From Metellina segmentata (Eukaryota; Arthropoda; Arachnida; Araneae; Tetragnathidae), in NCBI GenBank assembly GCA_947359465.1, contig OX375879.1:93877630-93941629 (forward strand): a stretch of 64,000 nucleotides of DNA, written 5' to 3'. The first letter of the stretch is position 1, and each line of letters begins with the position of its first letter. Positions 12,350 to 24,400 of the stretch are shown piece after piece. The notes beneath the pieces are model-generated. The model did not search any database and was not told the DNA's origin. It saw nothing but the letters and a program-made list of their open reading frames with translations. The translations under genes were made by a program, and so were the position numbers.

Positions 12350-12858
12350 TACCCTACAATAATGGACCGGACAGTAAGATGTGATAGTATAAGGGAAAGA
12401 ATACATGCTTTAAAAGGGGGGTGCCCCCCCCCCGAAAGTGCTGCAATTGCACTAGTAACCCTTTTGGGCATACTTTCAACAAGGTTTTGATACACAGCTA
12501 CGGTACTTGTGTCCATTTCCTGCTGCAAGAATGTCGCCAGCTCAGCTATAGATTTCGGACGTGGTTCCCTGGTCCGTAAGCGTCGCTCTAACTCGTCCCA
12601 CAAATGTTCTATGGGGTTTAGGTCGGGACTTTGGGCAGGCCAGGAAAGACGTTTTGCATCCATATCTTGATACCACTGCTTGACAGAGGCTGCAACAAGA
12701 CATGGAGTGTTGTCGTCCTGGAAGTAACATTCGACCATTCCATAAAATTTCCAGAGCGTAGGAAGAACCTGATGGTCCAAAATGTTCATGCAGGCGTCGG
12801 CGTTCATTTGACCAGGAACAACAGGAATCCCACACAATACCACGAAACACACCCTCAA
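12349..12858 (-). pseudogene. Tc1-like transposase, C-terminal half
   Basis: An open frame of 169 codons covering the second half of a DDE/D transposase. It shows the second catalytic Asp in YFQDDNTPCLVA and the third acidic residue in SPDLNPIEHLWDELERRL, with 34 residues between them, the Tc1 DD34E spacing. The first catalytic Asp and the helix-turn-helix domain are missing. The frame runs through the terminal inverted repeat, which supplies its last residues (HLTVRSIIVG), so its stop is not the original one. The start codon is arbitrary. The protein cannot be active alone. Confidence 0.88.
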
Positions 12859-12912
12859 ACAAGTAGTCGGATTTTATGCAAATTCGCTGGTGTCCGGTCC
12901 ATTATTGTAGGG
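12352..12912 (-). mobile_element. Tc1-like transposon, internally deleted
   Basis: A 561-bp element with ends ccctacaataatggaccgga and its inverted copy at 12888-12912. The left flank is TA; the right flank reads TT, probably mutated. Only the C-terminal half of the transposase remains between the inverted repeats, so the N-terminal DNA-binding half has been lost. It ends four bases before the target duplication of the hAT element. Confidence 0.85.
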
Positions 12913-12924
12913 TTGTGTATATTT

Positions 12925-13969
12925 TAGGGATGTGACGTCGATGTCGATGTTTTGTAAGAAAACATTGATGTATTGGCGCCGATGTTTTTTAAACATCGAT
13001 GTTTATACATGTCGATGTTTTTACGTTGTCGGTGTTTTATTTTTAAATGAAAAAAGTACCATTATTAAAAATTAAAAAATAAACAGGCAGCATAGTTTTC
13101 ATAATCAGTAAATTGAACAGTTTAGATCAAAGTGGCCAAGGGTGATGGGTCTGAAAAGTAGGGATGCGACATCGATGTCGATGTTTTATAAAAACATTGT
13201 TGTATTTACCATCGATTTATTGGAGCGTATGTTTGCTTAACATCGATGTTTTAACATTGTCGATGTTTATACGTTGTCGATGTTTTATTTTTGAATGAAA
13301 AATACACCACAGTAAAAATTAAGAAAAATAACCGTGCAACGGAGTATTTATTTGGTAGTGATGACAACATCTGTCCCATCAGAAAGAGTGTTTTCTCTAA
13401 CTGGTGAAAAAAAAGTCGGCTTAAGGTGTAAAAAGTTAACAAACTTCATTTTTTACAAACTGTAAATAACAAATATAAAAATTATAGCCCCCAATATATT
13501 TTTATTTACAGTAAATGAAAAATACGTTTGTTGTGTCCCCCCCCCCCATAAGTTGATAAATAATTAAAAAAATTATAATAATAATTGTTATGTACCTACA
13601 TACCTAATTATAATTATACTTAGATTGCCAAATTGTTGTAAATATTATTTTCCTTTATATTACTCAATTTGAAAATAAAATATTTGTTAACTGTTCTTGT
13701 TAATTTTTTTTCTTTGTTTTGACAGTTAAAAAAAAAGTCTTACTTAAAAATTTATAAACACGACCAATGATAAATTAAATACATCCTCCCGGCGAACATT
13801 ATTGTTTGAGGTTGATAAAACAGTTTTAAGAAATGGGGGGGGGGTTTAAATACACTGATGTTTAAAAACATCGATGCTTTTTGGGCGATGTATTATCAAC
13901 ATCGATGTTATAATTTTGAACATCTTTGTTTCAAAATATCGATGTTTTGTTGACGATGTCGCATTTCTA
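12925..13969 (+). mobile_element. hAT-type transposon remnant with 8-bp target duplication
   Basis: A 1,045-bp element flanked by the direct repeat GTATATTT (12917-12924 and 13970-13977), the 8-bp duplication expected of hAT elements. Inverted ends are tagggatgtgacgtcg on the left and the complement of tagaaatgcgacatcg on the right. Ends are rich in catcgatg. The left-end sequence is duplicated at about 13162-13330, giving a second internal copy of the terminus. A fragment of the hAT dimerisation domain survives at 13343-13465. Confidence 0.85.
13343..13465 (+). pseudogene. hAT transposase C-terminal dimerisation fragment
   Basis: The frame reads SIYLVVMTTSVPSERVFSLT and then GEKKVGLRCKKLTNFIFYKL before a stop. 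TSVPSERVFS is the diagnostic core of the hAT family C-terminal dimerisation domain (ZBED-like and hobo-like transposases). Only about 40 codons remain. The catalytic core and BED zinc finger are absent, so this is a dead fragment within the element. Confidence 0.82.
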
Positions 13970-13977
13970 GTATATTT

Positions 13978-15040
13978 TACTTACAAACACGGAATAGAAA
14001 TCGACATCGTTTGTATGTTGGAGCATGACAACAAATTTTTGTAAATTTATAATATCAACCACTACGAGATTCCTTCTCAGTTTCGTTTCATTGAAATATG
14101 GCCAGGATATGGAACAATAATTTTTTGGTCGTAGAACTGTCTCCACTAACAGCCAGGATTAGCCATCGACCTTTCTAAAGAAATAGACAGAGCATTATGG
14201 GTGGTATCCATATCATAATATCTCAGAAGGGTATCATGTGGGCTTAGAAATAGACTTTGGTCGATTGGTTAATGAAATGCAGACTAGTACATTTTATCAC
14301 GCTGGATAATCATTTTAAACAATCAATACTTTATCCCACATAAGGATGCATGCTTTTCACTACAACCACTCAACAAATCTTGAAACTGAGCAAGTGTATA
14401 AATAGCATTAAGATTCATGCATATACTCTTTCGATTTCATTAGAAGGTTGATCGGGGTAGTAACTTGGTAATTGTGCGTCATGGGAAAATAAAACCCACT
14501 CACGCCGCTACTGCACTCAAATGAAGACACAGAGAAATAGTTATTATACAGTTGGATAGAGGTACAAACGTCGCATCAAACGAGATGTAAACGGCAACTG
14601 CCAGTTAAGCCTGAGAAGGTTGACAACGTCACGAAAATATGCCATGTTTAGTAGAACATCTCTAGTACTAGATATCATCACGTATTAACCTCATATTATC
14701 GCCTTGACGGAAGTTACTGAAGAGTCCACGAGATGTAAATGGCCGCTGCCAGATTTGAGTCTAAAAGAGTTGGCAAAGCCACGCCAGTCTTTACAACTCT
14801 TCCCGAAACCAGATCTCAAAATACATATGTACGACCCCTTTGTAAACAAGCGACATAATCGAACCACGTAAGATTCCCGGAAGACTTCTTTCGTATGGAA
14901 TACCCAACGTCGGACGAGAGTTTATGTGATGAAGTAGATGATTCTGTTCAATACATGCTAGACAACGGGCTTATGATGAGCCTCAGAGAAGACTAATTCG
15001 TCAGAGATCAATCCAGTAGCATCAAGCATCCTCGTATGTA
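13978..15040. other. No gene; weak internal duplication at 14578-14785
   Basis: Segments starting cgagatgtaaacggcaactg (about 14580) and cgagatgtaaatggccgctg (about 14731) align over roughly 55 bases, about 151 bases apart. Otherwise nothing was recognised between the hAT and mariner elements. Confidence 0.45.
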
Positions 15041-16406
15041 CAAAGGGCGTTCCATAAAAACTGAGAGTAAAATCATAAAAAAACAAGAAATATATTTATA
15101 GAAAAAAATACATCATTATTTTTCGAAATACCTTCCCTCAGATGATATGCAACGGTCCCATCGTTCAACCCACTTTTCAAAACAAGTAGAGAAGACTTTT
15201 TCTGGAAGCTGCTTCAAAGAACCCTGCACTGGTGAAATAACTTCAGAATCTTTTTTTTTTTAATTTCCTACCACGGAGCTTCTCCTGCAACGTCGGAAAC
15301 AGCCAGAAATCGTATGGTAGGAGATCTGGACTGTAAAGGGGATGTGGCATGATTTTAATATTTTTTTACTAAGATATTGCCGAATAGAAGTAGCGACACG
15401 CGGGCTTGCATTATCGTGATGTAATGTCCAATTTCCTACCAGTTCATGTCGCTTTCTCGATATGTGTTGTCGCAAAATTTTCAAAACTGAAATATAATAT
15501 TCACTATTCACAGTAGTTTTTGGAGGCACAGCATGCTGATAGATTAAAGAAATGACGATGAAATGCTGATAGATTAAAGAATGACCTTTATGATCAAAGG
15601 AAATAATCATCATGATCTTTCCATCAGATTTGGTTTGTCGGATTTTTTTCAAAGGCGGAGAATCAGTATGTTTCCATGCACTTGTTACGGACTTGGTAAG
15701 GGGATCAAAATGATGCACAAAGTTTCATCACCTGTTATTAGTCTTTAGGAAATTCGGATCATTTTGAAGCATCTGTTTCCACTCACAGCATTGATGAATT
15801 CTTGTTTGCATTTGTTCTTTAGTAAGGTGATAAGGGACCCATCTGAAACAAACATGGCGAAGCTGTAAATTGTTGCGTAGGATGCGAAATATCGACGTTT
15901 TCGAAATGTTAGTTGATGCCGCTATCTACTCACATGTCATTCGCCGATTTTCTTGCAAGATTATCCACACAGTGTTAACATTTCGATCATTCACGACACT
16001 TTCTGGTCGGCCAGGCTTAGAAGCCCGTTCTACAGATAAACGTCCTTTTTTGAAATCATCATGCCATCTAAAAATCGTAGACTCACAAAAACATTTCTGT
16101 TTCTAAGCTTCTTTCATTAACCTAACTGTTTCTGGAGCTGTTTTGCCCAAACAATAGCAAAATTTTATGGCAGAACGCATTTCGTTTTTATAACTTTGAA
16201 TCACTTACCTCCGTTTCTGTAGGGCAAATAAAAACAGTTCCTTAAACAAGCACGAAACTAGGAAAATAAAATCGTCTGCTTGGTTTAGAATATTTATAAT
16301 TGCACTGTTAACAGTTTGAAAAAATCGCCTGCACTTTTATTTTTTAGTTTCGCGGTGTTGCCGCTACGTAAAAAATTCACTCTCAGTTTTAATGGTATGC
16401 TCTTTG
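15041..16406 (-). mobile_element. mariner transposon, near full-length, decayed
   Basis: A 1,366-bp element flanked by TA on both sides. Ends are caaagggcgttccataaaaa and the near-complement of caaagagcataccattaaaa, both followed by actgagagt. Length, TA target and coding remnants fit a classical mariner of about 1.3 kb. The transposase is on the minus strand with several stops and frameshifts. Confidence 0.88.
15160..16215 (-). pseudogene. mariner (DD34D-type) transposase, broken
   Basis: Read on the minus strand, the N-terminal helix-turn-helix part is visible near 16000-16190 (RSAIKFCYCLGKTAPETVRL, then FRWHDDFKKGRLS and GRPESVVND). The catalytic half has LHHDNASPRVATSIRQYLSK near 15360-15430, with the Asp of HHDN, and DFWLFP near 15300 in a different frame from the upstream part. 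At least three in-frame stops and frameshifts separate the blocks. The longest intact piece is 152 codons at 15260-15718. The element cannot make transposase. Confidence 0.85.
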
Positions 16407-16408
16407 TA

Positions 16409-17199
16409 TATCTGAGTGACAAGCCGCTTGTCTAGATGTCACCACATTAGAAGATGTCATAGAGTTGACGGAAGTTTTAAAAGCACACGCGATGGTTGTA
16501 ATAAATTCTTAAACAGCTTTAACAGTTAAAATATGCCCCAATCGTCCATGAAGAATGGAATGTGATACAATCAAAGTAAGTGCGCCTTCAGAAGATACTT
16601 GTGGTAGCGTACTGAGGAATGAAATTTTTCCATTCATTTTATTAGAAATGAGGAATAACATTCGTAAAAAGTACACAAAATGCCGTTTTATATTTGGCCA
16701 TTTTTTTTCTTTATTTGAAGGTAAGAAATATGAGCTTTTTTTCTTTCGAAATAGATTTTTAAAAGTAGAAATTAAATAACTGAATAACTTTAATAGATCC
16801 AAGCAATTTCCGAACTTTAGCACCAATGCTATGTACGAGTCTATTAGTAATGATAGTGAGAGAAGTTTGGAAGTGTTATAGTAAACTTCTTTTTTTTTTT
16901 TTATAGCAGCGATTGGTTTTGCTTCTAAAACTATTATTTCACCACTCCACATAAAGGGGACACTGGCTTAAATAAAAATAAATAACCTTCAAAGTAGATT
17001 CACATGGACATGGCAATTAATAATTAAAACTTGTAATGTATTTTGATATCATCCAAGTACCAAACTTCTCATTAAATATATTTTCAAAACACGAGAGGTA
17101 AAACGTTCTCTGGTAAAAGTTATTGGTTCTTTTTCTATCAATGCAAATTAAATCGATTTTCTTACTTCGGTCTTAATTTAATTGGCGATACCAAACTAC
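16409..17199. other. AT-rich sequence, nothing recognised
   Basis: The longest frames at 16509-16952 (minus) and 16555-16779 (plus) overlap each other and show no family motif, so neither is called. Confidence 0.45.
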
Positions 17200-17204
17200 A
17201 CTGC

Positions 17205-17262
17205 AATAGTAACTCAAAAAAAATATCTATTTTGAGTTTTTGATTAAATATGAATGCCCTAT
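17205..17262 (+). repeat. Lone diverged relative of the 248-bp satellite monomer
   Basis: The string taactca, a run of A, then gagtttttgatta followed by atatgaatgcc matches the satellite core at 51400-51450 (taactcacaaaaa ... ggagtttttgatt ... ttatgaatgcc) with almost identical spacing. Only this core of about 58 bases is recognisable. Confidence 0.5.
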
Positions 17263-17549
17263 TTTAAATCCGCTTCCCCTGTAAGAATTTCATAACTCAA
17301 AACATCAAAGTGTCAAACAAACATGCTGCGTCTGCAAATCTGGCACTCACAATATTTCCTATGGATTCAAAACTTTTAAACACATTTTTTCACAATATTT
17401 CCTATGGATTCAAACACATTTTCCGCAGTTCAGAAAAAAACGTAATTTCTGAGTTTCGCCTATTACTTTATTTTGTTAGATATATTTGGCTTACGGGAGA
17501 AATTCGTTAACTGACAAACATTACTATTAATTACTATATAGCTTTTTAA

Positions 17550-19255
17550 CCCGTTTTATCCCAATTTATTATTTTTTTTTGCTCAAATTCGAGAAGAATT
17601 ATATTTTATAAGGTTAATTAAACCTAAATAAACTCAATATAACAAAATTTGAAAAACTTTTATATTTTATGTAAGAAATCTGCCCCGTCCTCTAAATAGG
17701 ACACTAGGATAAAGAGGATGAAATTCGCACTTACACGGTTTAGTGTTCTCTTCATTAGTGAAAAGCAATTTCCGAGTGTAAAGTTTTACTTCATCCGAAT
17801 AATACTTTCTTAATTACAAGAGAGTTCAATTTTCAGTTGAATTTGACTCTAATCTTGGCGGCAAGGCCCAAAGCAAGCCTGACAAAGTTTTTTGTCACAG
17901 TTCCCACAGTATGTTTTGGGTTTTTCCTTTGCAGCCCTCTCCTCTCTTAACAACGACGCTGCTTTTCCATCTTTAGTAGAAAATGGCCAACACCATCTTT
18001 ACAGATGTCTTCTTTTGCACTAGAAGGTACAGAAGAGATCCTGGGTTATCCTCTTTTTCTGATCGCAGTTTTTTTTAGATAAACTGTTGTTATAGCTCTT
18101 CGGAATTCCTTCAAGTTTAGGGCATCACTTTTGTTGACAGCTTTGTGCATTAGCCATGCATTCATCATTGCCATGTCCAGTGTACGAATAAAAAGTGGCC
18201 AGTACCACTTTTTTCCACGAATTTTAATTTTATCTAGTCCAACCAACCAGTTGTGGTGATCCACACCACCCATATGCTTGTTACAAGAATTGATAAAAAT
18301 TAGGCATCTTCACGTTAATTTTATTACTGTGTTTTTTAACTCGCCTCTTCACATCCAAGAATGGTTCTAAAGTGCAGAAATTTGTAGCAACAGTAACAGT
18401 ACTATTTTCATTTAATCACACCAGGAAAATCTCGTATGGTTCTTGTGACTTGATAACCCTGTTCACTAAGACTTTTCAAAAGATCAATGCTGGTAAAAAA
18501 GTTATCAAAATATAAAGTGCAGCGTGAAGGATTCACAATATTCTTTGTCAGTTTCATCACAACCCGGGAACCAAGAGAAGTATCATTTCTTGCATCAGAT
18601 TCTTTACCACAGTAGATAGAAAACTTATAACAATATTCTTCGCTTCCTCAGAGAGCCCAAAGTTTACATACAAAACGTATTGGCTTGCCTCTGTTAAACT
18701 GTTCCAGACTATTCCTAAACTATATTTAAACTATTTAATAACTCCACAATACTTCTTCTAACTTCAGAAACCTTTGTATTGACATAACTCAGCAGGGGTA
18801 AAACGCTAGGGAGGGAAAAAGTTATTTTACTTTCAGTTATAAGATTAGAACAAAAAAGGCGGCGATTGCATGCGTATCGTCCCACTGTTCTATTTAGAGG
18901 GCAGTTAAAAAATAATGCCCTACAACTTACCTAATAACAATAAAGATATAATTAACCAACAGGATGATAATAATGAGTACTTTCACATAAAAAAATGTCC
19001 ATCCAAGTGTACAAAGTAAACCGAAAAGGAATTCTGCAACCGCAAAAAGAAGATACAAACCACACCAACTAACTCAGAGAATAAACAAAGCTTCCAGCAG
19101 GAGGCGCCAGACTTAGCGACACATAACTCATGCTAGTATAAGCTTATACATACCACTACATGTTCCAGCTGATAAAATATTCCCAAAAAACAAATACTGA
19201 TTTCCACATGCTAATTTTCAGCTGTCCTTTAAATAGGACAGTGGGATAAAACGGG
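17550..19255 (-). mobile_element. piggyBac transposon, decayed
   Basis: A 1,706-bp element flanked by TTAA at 17546-17549 and 19256-19259. Its ends are cccgttttatcccaa and the complement, tgggataaaacggg. A second, subterminal motif (cctctaaataggacac near 17691 and cctttaaataggacag near 19216) occurs near both ends. The transposase is on the minus strand and broken. TTAA duplication, CCC-starting ends and coding remnants agree on piggyBac. Confidence 0.9.
17868..18720 (-). pseudogene. piggyBac transposase, broken
   Basis: On the minus strand the C-terminal half is recognisable. The block at 18046-18273 reads MGGVDHHNWLVGLDKIKIRG followed by KKWYWPLFIRTLDMAMMNAW, a piggyBac signature around its third catalytic Asp (GGVDxxD-like). 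Here the second Asp of that motif is absent (GGVDHHN). Downstream in another frame comes the Cys-rich C-terminus KTYCGNCDKKLCQACFG, the piggyBac zinc-binding tail. Upstream, near 18460-18540, YFDNFFTS and LLKSLSEQGY match the DDE core but are separated by stops. Frameshifts and stops make it inactive. Confidence 0.88.
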
Positions 19256-19406
19256 TTAAATACTATTTATTGATTTTCAGAACAAAAAAATACAAATAAT
19301 TTGATAGTGTTACATACCTTTCAAGTAGTTAACAATGCGAGTTATGTAAATTTCATATATTTTTCATCCTCATGAAATTTCATTTACTGTCTCCGGTGAA
19401 AATGTC

Positions 19407-19685
19407 GGGGCCGCGGTGACCCAGCTGAAAGAGCAACGGACTTGCAACCGGAATTTTGCGAGTTCGAATCCAACCAAAGACCGTCGTGTACAAAGCAGCC
19501 AGATGCATGTTAAATATGTCGCGACCTCAAATGTCCCACATTGAAGTGGTGTGGAAGTTTGGGGAGTGGAGTTCCAACTCAGGTGTTACCTCGTCATTTG
19601 ACCGTCGTGTTGTCTTAGGGACTGATCCCAGACCGTCACTAATAGCCCGTTGTGTTGATCCAGTGTGACGTTATTTACCAAATAC
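19407..19685 (+). mobile_element. tRNA-derived SINE, copy 1 (fullest)
   Basis: The head resembles a tRNA: ggggccgcggtgacccagct, with an A-box-like region, and gcgagttcgaatcc, an excellent B box of a Pol III promoter. The body includes gtggtgtggaagtttg, acctcgtcatttgaccgt, gggactgatcccagaccgtc and taatagcccgttgtgttgat. The same body blocks recur in the other copies listed, in both orientations. No coding capacity. Confidence 0.75.
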
Positions 19686-19689
19686 CAGG

Positions 19690-20740
19690 GGAAATGTCAG
19701 TTAATAAGTTTCTGCTATAAGTCAACGATATTTGAGACAATTCTTCTTAAGTTGTAATCAATATTCTGCTGTCACAATAACAGTACATGTGCAATGACAA
19801 TAATCAGTAGGAGAGTCTGTAGAGGACAGTAGTTTTAAATATATATTGATGGTTACTCTGCAGTTCAGAGACGAAAGCCAGAATGCTTTGCATGCTTTGT
19901 CCGATCTCAAACTGTGGATGCATAATTATGTCCTGCTGCTGCCATTCTCTGAAGTTTAGGAAGATTAAAGTCTACGCAGTGTTACTCGAGGATTGTTTGA
20001 GGCAAGTTTGCCATCCTTTACAAACACTGGGACGCTTCCCAGTCCATTGTCGCGGTAGTTTGCAGTGGTCTAATGCCATGCCTGTCTTGTTAATGAAGGG
20101 ATGCAGCTCAGTGTTCATTGGCACGTTTCGATTCTATGTGAGAGCTTATAATTATCCACTTGTAGTCTGGATGCGATAGTACAACCAAGTTGGCTACGTG
20201 AAAATTGGCTACCACGCGTGTTTGTAAGGTAAATCGGCTCTGGTATGCATGACGGATATATCATTGTACCAGTACGTTCAAGATCTAATAAAGTATGTTT
20301 TACAGTATCTTCAGAATAACATAGTTGCCTTTTAGTTACCAATAGCAGTCAATGCGTACGGTGTCTAGAAATGTTTTGGTAGCGTTGATGTAAATACTTT
20401 GAGATTTCCCTTGTTAAACATGTAGGTTTGCAGGGCATAATTGACTGAGCAAATGTCAACTATCAGCATCTTTGAAATGATGATGAATAGTGGATTCCAG
20501 TAAATCCACATGTTTAGAGATTGATTAAGACGGTTATCATATGCTCGACGGAGATCTTAATATGTTAGTGTGGTTATAAAGTCTGCCTACCACACTATGT
20601 TCAGAATGGAAGAATAACCTTTGAGTTACCAATATCAACTCTGCAAGGTGTCTAGGTACTTTTTGAATGCACAATGGCTACGTTTTTCTCTAATTAAATT
20701 CTGCTAAGCATAATTGACTGTCATGTAAATGCCGCTGTAT
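19690..20740. other. Sequence with no recognised gene
   Basis: Less AT-rich than the surroundings, but frames are short and overlapping (for example 19883-20179 plus against 20115-20342 minus) and show no motif. Confidence 0.4.
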
Positions 20741-21400
20741 AAAATCCTCGAAAAGACCATGTATTGTAAGTTCTGGTGAACCTCGTGCTTAGGACTGTTC
20801 TAAGATAAATACAGGGGAAATTATTCATGAGATGAAACCGTTACTAGTAAACAACATGATTTCTGTCTGGAAAAGTAGCTAATGTGAATTTTATGTCCAT
20901 GACCATGGAAATATTTGAATGTCTAGAAGTATTTAACCACATTAATTTTCTCTCTAGTTGAGTCATTTAATCATTTATGGTTTTGTTTAGTTTAAAACTT
21001 CTACTAACCTCGCAACTCAGCTTTTATTGGTAGCTGAAAGGCAACCATGGTCTGAAGATTCAGCATTGCAGACATTATTACCTCTTCGACGTAGTTATGT
21101 ATTCGTAATGCATTCCAGAGGTCATGGTACGTTGGTGTAACCATCCTCAAAATGTCGATGGATTCTGTGTCGTAATGAAACCTCATGTTTAGTAATTCAT
21201 TAACACAGTTCCAGGACAAATATTAGAGAAATTCTTCACGAGATAAAACGGAAACTAATCGTGGAGAACCGAATTTTTCACTGTTAGGTAATTCTGTGTG
21301 TGTGTCTAGGACTAAAGAAAAATTTATAAATCTAGAAGTATTCAACCACAATAATGTTTTCTCTAGTCATGTCATTTGTGTTCCCGTTTAGTTTGATTGA
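20741..21400. repeat. Diverged direct duplication, about 430-bp spacing
   Basis: The block ataaatacaggggaaattattcatgagatgaaac near 20803 resembles gacaaatattagagaaattcttcacgagataaaac near 21214. Further on, tctagaagtatttaaccaca (about 20921) resembles tctagaagtattcaaccaca (about 21332), followed in both by an ag-to-catttaatca/catttgtg and gtttagttt stretch. Order and spacing are conserved. Confidence 0.5.
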
Positions 21401-24400
21401 TTAGATTGAACAATCTTGGAACAATTGTTCTGGATATGCAATAGTGAAATCAAATCGTTCACTCTCAATGATTAGGAGCTAGATTTCGATATTGTGACAA
21501 TGTAAGTCATATAATGGAAATGGGTATATAACCTAGAATTCTATTTGTTTACAACTGATGTTGCAAATGTTCCTTGTTACTAATCATCAAAGTATATAAA
21601 TTCTTAGGAGTCTCAGGGACTTTATTTTTTCAAAAACTACTTATCTTGCTCACTTACGGCTCGTGTTCATTTTGCAAGAATGAAACTCTTCTGCTGCATT
21701 CACTTTGAGTTATATTTGTTCGGAAACGGACGGCACTAGCAGCCATTCACTTTGTCTCAAAAATATTGCATATTCATTTCTTCTAGAACAGTTTTAAGAA
21801 AACTTACACACTTATTTTTTTTTGCACGTCAAATTGTTAACGAGGAGAGAAAATTTGTAAAGTATTTTTACCACCTTCTGTTTTCTTAAACTTTCTATCT
21901 AAAAGGTAAAAATGTCGTTTAAAAAAATATATGCCTATCTCTCCATTTTTCAAGCAGTTCTTAAATGAACTATTCAAACAAATTCTGTGAGTTGTTCAGA
22001 CTTGCTCTTAAAAGAAATAAGGAAGTAAAAGATGCTATTTTTAAAAATAAATAGAAATTTTAAATGTACATATATTTGTTGGTACTTGTAAATTTGAGCA
22101 TTTATCATATTTAATAGCAACTTATAATCCATTAATAATTTCTTTATATAGACATAATAAATAATGGTTGCTTTCACAAACTTCTTCTATTAAAGTCCTG
22201 TTGATTTTCATAGACATTTAAAGTGACGTAATTCATGAATGACGTTATGATGATTCAACCAACAGCGACTTTTCTAGAAGATTGATTCATTGATGTTGCA
22301 GATCACAAATATTTCTTTTATTTTTAAATAATTAAATAAATAAATACTTTTAAGTTTCTAATCAATTTAATTTGTTTGCTGTATTTATTTAACTATTTTC
22401 ATTCTTCTCCTGTTTGCATTTACAAATACACCAGCTCGACATACACGTGATTTTAGAATAAATATTAATTATAATATTAAAGAAAATATGTAATTCTTTG
22501 TTTTTCTAAATTTAATTGGTTGTTATATAGAAATTATATCTTTAAAATGCATTCGATATTACTATATTTTATTGCTTTATGAATAAAGTAGTTTTAGCGA
22601 AACCAAGTAATGATGAGATGACTGCATTTTAAATGTACTTGGTTGATGTATCAAGTTTAGAACTTTATAAATATCTTTCAAGTATTATTTACAGCTGAGA
22701 AATGTATACACTTAGTGTGCAAAAAGTGAATACATGCATATGTGGCAACACTATGAAAAAATAGTAATGTCGTAAAATACCAATCGAAATCGAATTTTTT
22801 AAACTGTTATAACTGAACCACTTTACTTGAAAATGCGATTTAGGTGTTGCGTTCAAAGGCTAAATTAAGTATAAATATCGAAGGTCCAGAAGTGATGTTC
22901 ATATTTATAAAAAGAAAACAGAAACCTGAGATACATAAAAAAATTGATGAAAAAATATTAAATTGGATACATTACTAAGGAAAGGATTCTTTAGAATATT
23001 AGAATATTTAAAAGCGTCTATTCACTGAATAAAATGCCAGTGAATGACAGCGTTAATTTAAAAGTGGATTCTCTTTCATCGTTATTTTTGCATTCTTTAT
23101 TAATAAAGTGTCTCTGATTGTCATTTATTTACCATGAAAATGTTTTTAAAAGTGTTTTTGTGACTTAAGGAATTGAGGTAAATGGACGGGGAAAAATTAT
23201 TTCTCACAGTAATCTAGTATGAAGTCTCTTAATTAAACAATATATTTTTTAAATAACTTGTAATCTAAATATTAAACGAGTTCTCAGGTTTTTTAGGATT
23301 TAATAGCACAAGGTCCGCTAACGAACAAGTTGTTCAATCATAAAACCAGATAAAATTCAACAAAAAAGTTTTTTTTTAATCAAGCAACTATCTTAACTAT
23401 CTTAAGGAAGTTCGAAAAATTAAAATGCAATTTAAAAAAATCCTGTATAACATTATATTGCTTGCTCTAGAAATTTTCAGCCATTTTCTTTTCAAGGTAC
23501 ACATAAACTAATTTCTAAAATTCTGAATCACAATCTAACAAAATATCGGTATAATTTTGAATAGTTTAAAAAAGAATGTTATCGACATTGTTTGCTACAA
23601 CGTGATGAATTGAAACACGAATTTATGAGCCTTCCACTCGTTCTATATAATGTTGCGAATGGATTTACAAATATCGGCCTACGGAACTGAGATTTGTAAC
23701 ATAGTGGTGACATTCTTTGCAGCGTAATTGGTCTGTTCATTCTTGAAATCTTGGCTTACCTAATATCCAACAAAAATTATTAAGACAGTAACCAAAAGTT
23801 GATAACGAGCCTCATTTACACTTGTAGGCAAATCCAAATCCGCTTTTGAGATAAGTCGTACCAATCAGCAACGAGTACGGTCCTAAATGGTAACTTGAAT
23901 CATTCATGTTATTGTAGTCTATAGGTTTGACGGATCCTAATAAGGAGAGTGAGAACTCAAATTGACATTCAAATGTAAATAAACCTCAAATGCTTAAAGC
24001 AGCATTAGCTAGCGCATGCTTTGTATTACCTGATGACAGGGATTCTAAAATAATCTGAGAGATTGAAATGTATAATAAATTACCGCTTCTAAGAAGTATA
24101 TGATAGGATAGGTGTTTTTTAATTTTGGAAAACTTATTATTATTGTTTAGTGTGCTTGGTATAAGAAAAAGAGGATTTACTATTGTATTTTAATATAGCC
24201 TTCAGTTACCAATTCACTGTTAAGAATATCTTTTAATTGGAAATATTCCTGTACTTCTCTTTCAAGAATCTATAAAATTCATCTAATGATCTGCAATTTC
24301 CTTTAGCTTAATCATTTAAACAACCACGTAATTTAAAGCGAATTTTATTGCATGTATATTGATGTAATTAGAAATTTTATCAAACTACATTAAGGGAGAC

